Shown here: one piece after another, positions 35,985 to 43,473 of the stretch | Position numbering within the stretch: the first letter of the stretch is position 1 | Layout: each line of letters starts with the position of its first letter | Source of the DNA: an uncultured Gammaproteobacteria bacterium | GTDB lineage: Bacteria; Pseudomonadota; Gammaproteobacteria; Pseudomonadales; Pseudohongiellaceae | Reading direction: 5' to 3' | Length of the DNA stretch: 64,000 bases | Assembly (NCBI GenBank): GCA_903853385.1 | Contig: CAINTJ010000030.1 | Location: 1 to 64,000 of the forward strand | Translations under genes and position numbers: made by a program | The notes under the pieces: generated by a model | The model's input: only the letters and a program-made list of their open reading frames with translations | Database searches by the model: none | Told to the model about the DNA's origin: nothing

Positions 35985-37280
35985 TCATAAGCCGTACTGC
36001 AGCTTTTTCTGCAGATTCTTCCAGTGATGTCTGAGCAGCAGTTTGTGGGTTTCCAGCATCGGCGCGGCTTCCAGTGCCTGCGGCCACAAGGTGCGGGCCC
36101 GCTCAACTGTATCAAGCAGTTGTGGCCGCAGCACGCGCCACGGCACGCCCACTGCCCTGCCCCATTCGGCAAAATGGCTGAAATCAAGGCTGTACCAGTC
36201 ACGGCAGCCGCCAATCGCCCATGGCTGCTGACGGTCCTGGGGCAATACGGTTTGGGTACACAGCAAATCATAAGCGGGCGCCAGTTCGGCGTGGACTTTG
36301 TCCGGATACACCAGGCTCCAGTTTTTCAGATGGGCATCGCCATTGCCCAGCAAAACATTCACCAGCAAGCGGCGCGCCAGTTGCTGGGTATTGGCAAGCG
36401 CGCTGTGGGTATAGCCATGCACCACCTGGCCAAGCGCAGTGGCGCAGGCAGCGCTGTATTTTTCCGCAGGAGTTTTAAACAGCACTTGCGCAAAGTCTTC
36501 GGCATGGATGCGGTCCCCGCGCGCGCTACGGTCAAAGCGTTGTATCGCCAAACCGAATTCATCCGGGTTAGTGTGCAGGGCTGGCGGCAGTGGCAAATCA
36601 CCCAGGCGCAGCAAGCGCAATGCGGGCACTTCCACCCCGGCCATTTGCGCCAGCCTGGATGCGGTGTATTCGTTTTGTGGCAGTCCGCCCAAATCGCGCG
36701 AGGGCAATTTGAGAATCCAGGTTCCCGGATGTTGCCGATCGGCAACACTGAAGGCGCCATTGTCTTCATGCAGTAACAGTTTGTGTTGGCTGCCGGCCAG
36801 GGCAAACACGGGCTGAGCAGTTGTGGCCGGCAAAGCCAGGGTCACTGCGCTGGCATTGAAGTCCAGCACTCCGGGCGGGATCGCCGCGGGAGCCAGCGCC
36901 TGTACCTGCAGCGCGCCAGGCAAATCTGCGCCCAGCGCCGCCAGCAGTGCAAAGTCATCATCGGCGGGCACGCATACAAGCGCTGCCATCCCGGCGCGCA
37001 GGCCGCTTTCCGGCAACAGATTGGCCAGCACCGGGTGCAAGCCATCAGCGCGTAACCAGGGGCGATCAAACAAGTTGGCACTGGCGGGATGTGCGTGCGT
37101 GCCGCACAGAGTAAAAGCCGGGCGGTGGTTGCTGGCAACCCAGGCCGGGTCAAACACCAGTGCTGTGGCCTGCCCGGCTTGCACCAGATGGCCCAGCACC
37201 GCGTTATGCAGTGTAAGTTGCAGTACCGCTACCGGGCCCGGAGGCCGCGCGCCAACAAAGTGGGGGGACTGGCTGGTCAT
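35985..37280 (-). CDS. hipA: HipA-family serine/threonine kinase toxin
   Basis: A 431-residue toxin kinase; E. coli HipA phosphorylates glutamyl-tRNA synthetase and triggers growth arrest. ATG 37280 follows seven bases after the hipB stop. Features: N-terminal barrel domain (AVLQLTLHNAVLGHLVQ), TWILKLPSRDLGGLPQNEYTASRLAQMAGVEVP, FAIQRFDR-like LAIQRFDRSARGDRIHAEDFAQVL, the kinase catalytic loop NVLLGNGDAHLKNWSLVY with Asp (~310), and LAPAYDLLCTQTVLP carrying the metal Asp. Kinase motifs appear intact, so it is likely active. Paired with a HipB-like repressor. Confidence 0.9.
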   Translation of the reverse strand: MTSQSPHFVGARPPGPVAVLQLTLHNAVLGHLVQAGQATALVFDPAWVASNHRPAFTLCGTHAHPASANLFDRPWLRADGLHPVLANLLPESGLRAGMAALVCVPADDDFALLAALGADLPGALQVQALAPAAIPPGVLDFNASAVTLALPATTAQPVFALAGSQHKLLLHEDNGAFSVADRQHPGTWILKLPSRDLGGLPQNEYTASRLAQMAGVEVPALRLLRLGDLPLPPALHTNPDEFGLAIQRFDRSARGDRIHAEDFAQVLFKTPAEKYSAACATALGQVVHGYTHSALANTQQLARRLLVNVLLGNGDAHLKNWSLVYPDKVHAELAPAYDLLCTQTVLPQDRQQPWAIGGCRDWYSLDFSHFAEWGRAVGVPWRVLRPQLLDTVERARTLWPQALEAAPMLETHKLLLRHHWKNLQKKLQYGL

Positions 37281-37287
37281 GGGGGCC

Positions 37288-37602
37288 TCAGCGGCCAGCG
37301 CTGCCGAGAATGCCGGCCCAGGGGTCGAGATCGGTTGGTGGCGGTGGCGTCGCCGGGGCTTGACTGGCCGCCAACTCGCCACCACCCAGCACGGCCAGCA
37401 CTTGTTCCAGCTTGGCCTGGGGAATCAGCATCAGTTCGGCTTCCAGCCCCTGGGCAATAAGTGCCAACGATTCCAGTCGCGGATTGCCGTTGGCTTCTAT
37501 GCGCTGGTATTGCTGCTGGTTCATGCCGATGCGCAGCTGCATGTCGCTTTGCTGCAGCCCCAGCGCTTTGCGGCGCTGTTTTAACTGGTCGTGCAGATTC
37601 AT
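37288..37602 (-). CDS. hipB: HipB-type XRE antitoxin/repressor
   Basis: A 104-residue DNA-binding antitoxin. The HTH domain is MNLHDQLKQRRKALGLQQSDMQLRIGMNQQQYQRIEANG through RLESLALIAQGLEAELMLIP. The C-terminal tail is Pro-rich (APATPPPPTDLDPW) and ends GILGSAGR; in E. coli HipB the extended C-terminal tail is a degradation signal. It should bind operators upstream and neutralise HipA. It is the first gene of the pair, with a TTGACA promoter and an AT-rich upstream region. Confidence 0.88.
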   Translation of the reverse strand: MNLHDQLKQRRKALGLQQSDMQLRIGMNQQQYQRIEANGNPRLESLALIAQGLEAELMLIPQAKLEQVLAVLGGGELAASQAPATPPPPTDLDPWAGILGSAGR

Positions 37603-37661
37603 AAAGGCAGTCCCGCGCGGGATAGTGGGCGCTTGCCAGTATTACACCATATTTATTGTTA

Positions 37662-37691
37662 ATAAAATGAAAGCTGTATTTATAATGTCAA
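37662..37691 (-). promoter_or_regulatory. Putative hipBA promoter
   Basis: On the minus strand TTGACA (37691-37686) is a perfect -35, and TTTTAT (37667-37662) lies 18 bases downstream as a fair -10. The predicted transcript starts about 50 bp before the hipB ATG. The region is strongly AT-rich compared with its neighbours. Confidence 0.5.
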
Positions 37692-37725
37692 AAATGCAGG
37701 GAATGGTAATGATAGAGGAAATATA

Positions 37726-37762
37726 TACATCATATATAATGTAATATTATTAATATGATGTA
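37726..37762. repeat. 10-bp inverted repeat with overlapping direct repeat
   Basis: TACATCATAT (37726-37735) and ATATGATGTA (37753-37762) are perfect inverted copies separated by 17 bases. ATGTAATATT also occurs twice (37739-37748 and 37758-37767). They sit upstream of hipB and immediately beyond the ubiX stop, in an AT-rich stretch. A HipB operator or another regulator's site is possible; the distance from the promoter (about 35-70 bp upstream) is compatible with autoregulation by looping. Confidence 0.55.
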
Positions 37763-37766
37763 ATAT

Positions 37767-38354
37767 TCACTCGCCCCAGCGCTTGATATCCCCGCCCAAC
37801 TCGAACAGATCCAACGCACGGCCGACGGTCTGGTCCACCATGTCCTGCAAACTGGCGGGTTTGGTATAAAAGGCAGGTACGGGCGGCATTACCACCGCTC
37901 CCATATGGGTCACGTTGAGCATGCTTTGCAGATGGCCGGCATGCAGCGGGGTTTCCCGCACCATCAACACCAGCCGGCGCCGTTCTTTCAACACCACATC
38001 CGCCGCACGGCTCAGCAGCGAGGACGTCACTCCGGTGCTGATTTCCGACAAGCTGCGAATAGAGCAGGGCACCACCAGCATGCCCATGGTGCGAAAGCTG
38101 CCACTGGCGATGGCGGCGCCTATATCAGCATTCTGGTAGTGCACGTCAGCCATTGCACACAGCTCGGCGTATTTGAGGTCGCTTTCATGTGCGAGCGTGA
38201 CGATGGCTGACTTGCTGACCACCAGGTGGGTTTGGATGCCCAGCTCGCGCAACTGCTTGAGGGCAGTGATGCCATAGACAATGCCTGAGGCGCCGCTGAT
38301 GCCAACAATCAGGCGGCGCGGCACAACTTGGGGGGAATGTGGCGTTGAATTCAT
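37767..38354 (-). CDS. ubiX: Flavin prenyltransferase UbiX
   Basis: Makes prenylated FMN, the cofactor of the UbiD decarboxylase, for ubiquinone synthesis. ATG 38354 gives 195 residues; the open frame upstream is not conserved-looking. Motifs: RLIVGISGASGIVYGITALKQL (FMN site), LVVSKSAIVTLAHE, ADIGAAIASGSFRTMGMLVVPCSIRSLSEISTGVTSSLLSRAADVVLKERRRLVLMVRETPLHAGHL and the C-terminal DQTVGRALDLF. It is divergent from uup, with 81 bp between starts. Confidence 0.93.
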   Translation of the reverse strand: MNSTPHSPQVVPRRLIVGISGASGIVYGITALKQLRELGIQTHLVVSKSAIVTLAHESDLKYAELCAMADVHYQNADIGAAIASGSFRTMGMLVVPCSIRSLSEISTGVTSSLLSRAADVVLKERRRLVLMVRETPLHAGHLQSMLNVTHMGAVVMPPVPAFYTKPASLQDMVDQTVGRALDLFELGGDIKRWGE

Positions 38355-38435
38355 GTATGCTCGCCGCTCTTTTTTTGCCAACCGCCACAACGGCGGGTCT
38401 CGGCCCCATTGTAACCACACGCCGCAGCTTTCCCC

Positions 38436-40355
38436 ATGCCACTGTTCCGCCTTGCCGACATCTCATTAGCCTATGGCACCCAGGTGCTGCTCGACAAAGT
38501 TTCGCTGACGATCCAGCCCGGCGAACGCTGGGGCTTGTTGGGCCGCAATGGCGCCGGCAAATCCACGTTCATGAAACTGTTGTGTGGCCAGATCAAGGCC
38601 GACGGAGGTGAGTTCTGGACCGAGCCGGAAATCAAGATCGCCTATCTTGACCAGGAATTGCCACACTCCACCGAGCAAACCGTATTTGACTACATTGCCG
38701 ATGGCCTCGCCGGCGCGGGTGCACTCATCAAGGAATTCCATCACCTGATTGAGCAGGAGCCGACACCACAGGTGCTGGCCAAGCTGGAGCAGGTGCAGCA
38801 CGACATCGAAACCCAGAATGCGTGGGGCGTGCAGCAGCAAGTGGAAAGTGTGATTTCAATGCTGCAATTACCAGCCCAGAAAACCATGGCGGAATTGTCC
38901 GGCGGCTGGATGCGGCGGGTGGCCTTGGGTCGCGCGCTGGTCAGCAACCCGGATGTGCTGTTGCTGGACGAGCCCACTAACCATCTCGACATCCCTGCCA
39001 TCCAGTGGCTGGAAAAACAGTTGCAGGACTATCGCGGCGCCGTGGTGGTCATCACCCATGATCGCAGCTTCTTGCAGGCCGTTGCCAATCGCATCCTCGA
39101 ACTTGATCGCGGCGCATTGCGGGTCTGGCAGCATGATTACCGGCGTTTTCTGGTGTTCCGTGACCAGCAGCTGGAGGCTGAAGCCAAGTCCAACATGGAA
39201 TTCGACAAGAAGATGGCTCAGGAAGAAGTGTGGATACGCCAGGGCGTCAAGGCCCGCCGTACCCGCAACGAGGGCAGGGTGCGTGCACTCGAAGCCATGC
39301 GCAATGAGTTCCAGGCGCGTCGCAATGTCGAAGGCAAGGCCAGCATGCAGCTCAACAGTGCGGATGCCAGCGGCAAGATTGTGATCGAGCTGGAACACAT
39401 CACCCAAACCTTTGGTGAGCGCACCATCATCAAGAATTTTTCCACCAAAATCATGCGTGGCGATAAGATCGGTTTGATCGGGCCCAATGGTGCCGGCAAA
39501 TCCACCTTGCTGAAAATACTGCTGGGCCAGCTGATACCCGATTCCGGCGCAGTGAAAATAGGCACCAAGATCGAACTGGCCTATTTCGATCAGCTGCGCG
39601 GCGAACTGATTGGCGACAAAAGTGTGCGTGACAACCTGAGTGAAGGCAGTGACTACATCGAGATCAACGGCCGTCAAAAACATGTGATTTCCTATTTGCA
39701 GGATTTCCTGTTCACGCCTGATCGTTTGCGCCAGCCGGTGAAAGCACTGTCCGGTGGTGAACAGAACCGCCTCATTCTCGCCAAGCTGTTCAGCAAGCCC
39801 GCCAACCTGCTGGTGATGGACGAACCGACCAACGATCTTGATCTGGAAACACTCGAATTGCTGGAAGAGCTGCTGCTCGAATTCAACGGCACCTTGTTGC
39901 TGGTGAGCCATGACCGCGAATTTCTCGACAACGTGGTGCAAAGCTGCATCGTGTTCGAAGGCAAGGGCAAAGTAGGGCGTTATGTGGGCGGTTATGCCGA
40001 CTGGCTGAAGCAGGGCGGCAGCTTTGCCGATGAAAATGCCGAAGTGAATGCCAGCGCTTTACCCGCCGGTGCGGCGCAGACGGAAACCCTGGCAAGCGAG
40101 TCCACTCCGGTTGAAGTAAAGTCAGCAGCGCCGGCCCTCAAAGCCAAGCGCACCTACAAGGAACAGCGCGAGTTGGACCAGCTGCCGCAAAAAATCGAAG
40201 ACGCCGAAAAAGCCATTACTGCAATTGAGCTGGTGATTGCGCATCCCGAGTTCTATCTGAAATCACGCGCCGACAGCGAGCCGGTGTTCAAGAAGCTGAC
40301 CGCAGCACAACAAGAGTTGGAAAAACTCTATCAACGTTGGCAGCAGTTGGAGTAA
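38436..40355 (+). CDS. uup: ABC-F ATPase Uup
   Basis: A 639-residue soluble ABC-F protein; Uup binds branched DNA intermediates and ribosomes. Two ATPase cassettes are present: GLLGRNGAGKSTFMKLLCG with LSGGWMRRVALGRALVSNPDVLLLDEPTNHLDI, and GLIGPNGAGKSTLLKILLG with LSGGEQNRLILAKLFSKPANLLVMDEPTNDLDLETLE. The linker FDKKMAQEEVWIRQGVKARRTRNEGRV between cassettes and the Uup-type C-terminal coiled coil (TYKEQRELDQLPQKIEDAEKAITAIE to YQRWQQLE) support Uup over EttA or YheS. A hairpin follows the stop. Confidence 0.93.
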   Translation: MPLFRLADISLAYGTQVLLDKVSLTIQPGERWGLLGRNGAGKSTFMKLLCGQIKADGGEFWTEPEIKIAYLDQELPHSTEQTVFDYIADGLAGAGALIKEFHHLIEQEPTPQVLAKLEQVQHDIETQNAWGVQQQVESVISMLQLPAQKTMAELSGGWMRRVALGRALVSNPDVLLLDEPTNHLDIPAIQWLEKQLQDYRGAVVVITHDRSFLQAVANRILELDRGALRVWQHDYRRFLVFRDQQLEAEAKSNMEFDKKMAQEEVWIRQGVKARRTRNEGRVRALEAMRNEFQARRNVEGKASMQLNSADASGKIVIELEHITQTFGERTIIKNFSTKIMRGDKIGLIGPNGAGKSTLLKILLGQLIPDSGAVKIGTKIELAYFDQLRGELIGDKSVRDNLSEGSDYIEINGRQKHVISYLQDFLFTPDRLRQPVKALSGGEQNRLILAKLFSKPANLLVMDEPTNDLDLETLELLEELLLEFNGTLLLVSHDREFLDNVVQSCIVFEGKGKVGRYVGGYADWLKQGGSFADENAEVNASALPAGAAQTETLASESTPVEVKSAAPALKAKRTYKEQRELDQLPQKIEDAEKAITAIELVIAHPEFYLKSRADSEPVFKKLTAAQQELEKLYQRWQQLE

Positions 40356-40360
40356 AAAAT

Positions 40361-40382
40361 CCGGAGCTGCAAGCAGCTCCGG
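40361..40382 (-). terminator. Rho-independent terminator hairpin
   Basis: CCGGAGCTGC (40361-40370) and GCAGCTCCGG (40373-40382) form a perfect 10-bp stem. Read on the minus strand it is followed by ATTTTTT, a good terminator for the DUF3718 gene transcript. On the plus strand it has no U tract but could still stop or stabilise uup mRNA. Confidence 0.7.
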
Positions 40383-40452
40383 TAAAACCCCAGGTGGGGC
40401 AGGGGAGAAAAACGTTAGCGCAAGCAAGACCCCAGCGCCCGACAGCAAAACC

Positions 40453-40638
40453 TCAGCGCAAGGAAGTCGCGCCTGCTTCGGTGCCTTTGCGATAGCGGCT
40501 GACAAAATCCGGCACCGGCATGCCGTTGCAAGCCAGTTCAGATTACAGATTGGCATCCTTGCCTGCGCGCTGACGCAGCAGTTGCTGATACTGATCAAAT
40601 GACGACAAAGTCTTGTAGCAAAGCTCGGTCAGATCACT
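40453..40638 (-). pseudogene. Decayed second DUF3718 domain, in frame after the gene
   Basis: Directly after the TAA of the DUF3718 gene, the same minus-strand frame continues as SDLTELCYKTLSSFDQYQQ, a TAA at 40543-40545, then SELACNGMPVPDFVSRYRKG and a TGA at 40453-40455. This aligns with the first domain (SNLSALC ... IRCNGMTLDRFVASLK). Either the protein once had two domains and two stop codons arose, or a paralogue has decayed. Confidence 0.6.
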
Positions 40639-40923
40639 TTAATCCTTCTTTTTGAAAACCACGTTTCTGGGCGCTGTAGCGGTCTGTGCTTTTAAACTGG
40701 CAACGAAGCGATCCAGCGTCATGCCATTGCAGCGGATTTCACTCATTTCATTGGCTTTGATGCCGTGAGCTGCTGCAAGCTCCAGCAAAGATTGATCAGA
40801 ACTGGCAGCGATAATGCACAGCGCGCTCAGATTGGAACTGTCGCCAGCAACCAGACGCGCAGGTTCTGCTTGGGCAGTTGTGAAGGAAAAAACAAGTGCA
40901 GACAAAACAAACAATTTCTTCAT
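40639..40923 (-). CDS. Exported DUF3718-like protein
   Basis: A 94-residue protein with signal peptide MKKLFVLSALVFSFTTAQA. The mature part, SSNLSALCIIAASSDQSLLELAAAHGIKANEMSEIRCNGMTLDRFVASLK, resembles the DUF3718 family, with its two cysteines probably forming a disulfide. Members are small periplasmic proteins of unknown function that often carry two such domains. Here the coding frame ends KKKD-stop and a second, broken domain follows in frame. An SD-like AGGAGTC precedes the ATG. Confidence 0.7.
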   Translation of the reverse strand: MKKLFVLSALVFSFTTAQAEPARLVAGDSSNLSALCIIAASSDQSLLELAAAHGIKANEMSEIRCNGMTLDRFVASLKAQTATAPRNVVFKKKD

Positions 40924-41160
40924 AAAAGACTCCTGTTAAAAAATTAAGATGAGGAAAAGACCAAAATACCCCTCTATCACGTGCAGACCATGATTTCTGC
41001 TACTGCTTCCGTGCGTGGCAAATTATGGGCGCGCTGTTGGTAGCTTGAAGAAAAGAAGAATTAATTTTTGATAAATCAGGAAGGGAGCAAACGCAGCTTG
41101 CCAACTACGCCGCAGTTGACATGGAGAAATTGCAGATGAAACACAATCGCGTAGAACCGC
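40924..41160. other. Intergenic region upstream of the DUF3718 gene
   Basis: About 240 bp with lower GC content than the flanks. It should hold the DUF3718 promoter on the minus strand. A plus-strand frame at 41121-41315 runs antisense into the amidohydrolase end and lacks any recognisable sequence. I see no RNA gene or repeat here. Confidence 0.4.
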
Positions 41161-41220
41161 TCAGCGCACCGCAGTGGCTTCTATTTCCACCATCAAGCCC
41201 GGAATCGCCATGGTGGCCAC
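41161..41220 (-). pseudogene. Possible C-terminal remnant of a RidA-family gene
   Basis: Minus-strand reading gives stop-VATMAIPGLMVEIEATAVR-stop. The ending resembles RidA/YjgF C-termini (ALPGxLVEIEATAV). It lies right after the amidohydrolase stop, as if a RidA gene once followed it and most was deleted. Only 19 codons remain, so chance is possible. Confidence 0.35.
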
Positions 41221-41229
41221 TCACTGGAC

Positions 41230-42915
41230 TCACAGCTTGCTTTGATCACCATAAACAATCTTGCCACCCACCAGCGTCAGCACCGAGTGCAGTGTCTTCA
41301 GTTGTTCATCACTGACTTTGGCCGGGTCAAAATAATTGCGGTCCAGCACCACCAAATCAGCAAGTTTGCCGGGCTCGAGACTGCCGATGTCATCTTCACG
41401 CAAGAACCAGCGGTTGGCAGCGGTGTAAAGACGCAGCGCATCACTACGTGACAATGTCTGGTCGCCGTTGATCAGTTCGCCGCGCGCATTCTTGCCTGTC
41501 ACCACATAGTAAAGCCCGATCCATGGATTCATCGGCGAGATTTGCATGCCGTCCGAACTCATGCCCATCGGAATGCCGAGCTTCTGCAGTGTGCGGAACG
41601 GCGGGCCATTGTTCTTTTCGGTGCCAATCACGTAACGCCAGCCGCCCAACACGCTGACGCCGCCACCGAGCGCTTTCAGTTTAAGTGCATATTCCTCAGT
41701 GATGAACGGCACATGCGCCACCACCCAGCCCAGCTTCCTGATGCCATCGCCGCCGATTTCGTCGTTGATCTTCTGCCAGCCGTCAATAATGGTTTTGTAG
41801 TCGGTGGCAGTCAGCGAATGGTTTTCATTGCGCCAGCCGGCTTTGGCGACCAGGCGTGTGCCGTTGATCCATTCTGGTGTCTGCTGCAAGACGATCGGCG
41901 AGGCGCTGGCGGTGAACTCACCAATGCCGACGATCTTCAGCATGTCGTCACCGAATTCCGGCAGCGAATTCTTCAGCCTGGCCTGCAACAGCGGCGTGGC
42001 AGGATCGCTTTCCATATAAAGGTAGTTGATACGCATGCGATTGGGCAGTTTGCCTTCGTGGTAAAGCGACAGCAGCGCATCGTAGGCGCGATAGCCATCA
42101 AAGCTGGCAACACCATCGGCATCGGAATTGGTTTCCGGGAAGCCACCCTGATCAAGCTGGGTGGTGAGGCCAAGGCTCACTGCATAGTTCAGTGCATCCA
42201 GCGTGCCGCGCTTTTTGTCGGCTTCGGTTTGCAGCTGCTTGAGTGCAAACAGGGCTTTGGTGGAGGCGTTGGGGGTGGCGCCACCCGCGAGCGAGCCATC
42301 GGTACCTACCGTGATGCCTTTGCTCTCGAAAAACAGTTTGCCGGCACTGTTGGTTACCGAGGGCCCGGAAAAACCCTGCTGTACATAGATGGGATGTTGC
42401 GAGCTGGCAGCATCGAGTTCAGCCATGGTTGGAAAACGCGGCTTTTCCGGCGGCGGCGTGAACTGGTTGATATCGAAACCCCCGATGGCGGTGATCCATT
42501 CTCCTTTCGGCACATTGGCGGCCCGCGCTTTGAGTGTGGCAACCAGTTCGGGAATTGACGTAGCACTTTCCAGACGGGTGTCATGACCGGGACGCAAGCC
42601 CAGCAACACAATGTGGTTATGGTTGTCGATGAGGCCTGGCACCACTGTGTGGCCTTTCAAATCAATTGTGCGAGTGCAGATGGTGGTGGGCGGCTGGGTG
42701 TTGCCACTGCCGACGACACGGCCATCCTGGATGCGCAAGCTCGCCACCACGGTGTCGGCGGCATCCATGGTGTGAATAGCGCCATTGGTCAGTTGCAGAT
42801 CATTGACCTGTTTGCAACCAGGCGCCTGTGCCAGTAGCTGGCAGCTCGCCAACACCAGCGCGGTGGCGAGTGCGCAGTGGAGCCAAGGTCGCGGACTGTT
42901 ATGGTCTGTATGCAT
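41230..42915 (-). CDS. Exported YtcJ-type amidohydrolase
   Basis: A 561-residue metal-dependent hydrolase. An N-terminal signal (residues ~10-30, ALATALVLASCQLLAQA) indicates export, possibly as a lipoprotein (ASC). Domain features: LTNGAIHTMDAADTVVASLRIQDGRVVGSG (first beta domain), HTVVPGLIDNHNHIVLLGLRPG (HxH metal site), WITAIGGFD, GLTTQLDQGGFPE, GWVVAHVPFITEE (later His), MGMSSDGMQISPMNPW (metal Asp), and a C-terminal YTAANRWFLREDDIGSLEPGKLADLVVLDRNYF. YtcJ relatives hydrolyse amides or cyclic amides; the substrate is unknown. AGGGGAA precedes the ATG. The zinc-ribbon membrane gene lies 30 bp upstream. Confidence 0.85.
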   Translation of the reverse strand: MHTDHNSPRPWLHCALATALVLASCQLLAQAPGCKQVNDLQLTNGAIHTMDAADTVVASLRIQDGRVVGSGNTQPPTTICTRTIDLKGHTVVPGLIDNHNHIVLLGLRPGHDTRLESATSIPELVATLKARAANVPKGEWITAIGGFDINQFTPPPEKPRFPTMAELDAASSQHPIYVQQGFSGPSVTNSAGKLFFESKGITVGTDGSLAGGATPNASTKALFALKQLQTEADKKRGTLDALNYAVSLGLTTQLDQGGFPETNSDADGVASFDGYRAYDALLSLYHEGKLPNRMRINYLYMESDPATPLLQARLKNSLPEFGDDMLKIVGIGEFTASASPIVLQQTPEWINGTRLVAKAGWRNENHSLTATDYKTIIDGWQKINDEIGGDGIRKLGWVVAHVPFITEEYALKLKALGGGVSVLGGWRYVIGTEKNNGPPFRTLQKLGIPMGMSSDGMQISPMNPWIGLYYVVTGKNARGELINGDQTLSRSDALRLYTAANRWFLREDDIGSLEPGKLADLVVLDRNYFDPAKVSDEQLKTLHSVLTLVGGKIVYGDQSKL

Positions 42916-42945
42916 GATGATTTCCCCTGGTCCTGGATGTTGCGA

Positions 42946-43239
42946 TCAATGTTTGTATTCGTAACCAATCAATGGAGCCTTGCGTATCCACTTGTCCACT
43001 GCCAGCAGAGCGGCAGGAATGGTGCCCAGCATGAAAAAGATATTGTGCATGTAAAACGCGGTACCGATGAAAACCCAGGTCAGCGCGGTCCAGACGATCA
43101 GCGCGACAATGACGTTACGCACCGGCAAATACGCGGCTTTATGACAAACACTGCAGGATCTTGGCTGCAGCCACAGCAAAGTGAGCTTGTGCAGGTCGGA
43201 AAAGGTGGACTGCCGGCAATGAGGACATCGGTGCATCAC
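42946..43239 (-). CDS. Zinc-ribbon membrane protein
   Basis: A 97-residue protein. MMHRCPHCRQSTFSDLHKL plus SCSVCHKAAYLP give two CxxC pairs that could bind zinc. Two hydrophobic helices follow (VIVALIVWTALTWVFIGTAFYM and IFFMLGTIPAALLAV), ending KAPLIGYEYKH. Function unknown. It starts a minus-strand unit with the amidohydrolase. The upstream 123 bp contain a palindromic operator-like site serving the opposite direction. Confidence 0.65.
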   Translation of the reverse strand: MMHRCPHCRQSTFSDLHKLTLLWLQPRSCSVCHKAAYLPVRNVIVALIVWTALTWVFIGTAFYMHNIFFMLGTIPAALLAVDKWIRKAPLIGYEYKH

Positions 43240-43321
43240 GGTGAAGAACCTTCAAATAAATGTGACATCAGGGGGTGGGGCGTTAATGGTTGACGCGAAT
43301 CAATGCCGCAGGTGTTGAAGG

Positions 43322-43341
43322 ATTGCACAATGGTGTGCAAT
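43322..43341. promoter_or_regulatory. 20-bp palindrome, operator candidate
   Basis: ATTGCACA (43322-43329) and TGTGCAAT (43334-43341) are perfect inverted copies around ATGG. It lies 21 bp before the GTG of a small membrane peptide gene and about 80 bp upstream of the divergent zinc-ribbon gene. The symmetry suits a dimeric regulator; which one is unknown. Confidence 0.55.
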
Positions 43342-43362
43342 TTGTAAAACAGGAGACAGCTC

Positions 43363-43470
43363 GTGAACACCTTGCAACGCAACTTTACCTTATTGGTGCT
43401 TGGTCTGTGCGCAGTGATGATATTGCTGGCCGTGCTCAGCCTGGGTATTGCCGGCGCACATCATCCCTAG
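43363..43470 (+). CDS. 35-residue single-pass membrane peptide
   Basis: GTG 43363 follows AGGAGA with good spacing. The frame reads (M)NTLQRNFTLLVLGL, then CAVMILLAVLSLGIAGAHHP and TAG at 43468-43470. It has a short polar N-terminus, one hydrophobic helix of about 22 residues and an AHHP tail. A strong ribosome site and a palindromic operator upstream favour a real gene. Function unknown; it converges on the M48 protease gene after three bases. Confidence 0.5.
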   Translation: MNTLQRNFTLLVLGLCAVMILLAVLSLGIAGAHHP

Positions 43471-43473
43471 TAC

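Noticed and set aside
36823-37584. Long plus-strand open frame of 253 codons
   Set aside because: It is antisense to hipA and hipB, has the composition of GC-rich shadow frames and no domain features.
41542-42558. Plus-strand open frame of 338 codons
   Set aside because: Fully antisense to the amidohydrolase, whose motifs are clear; shadow frame.
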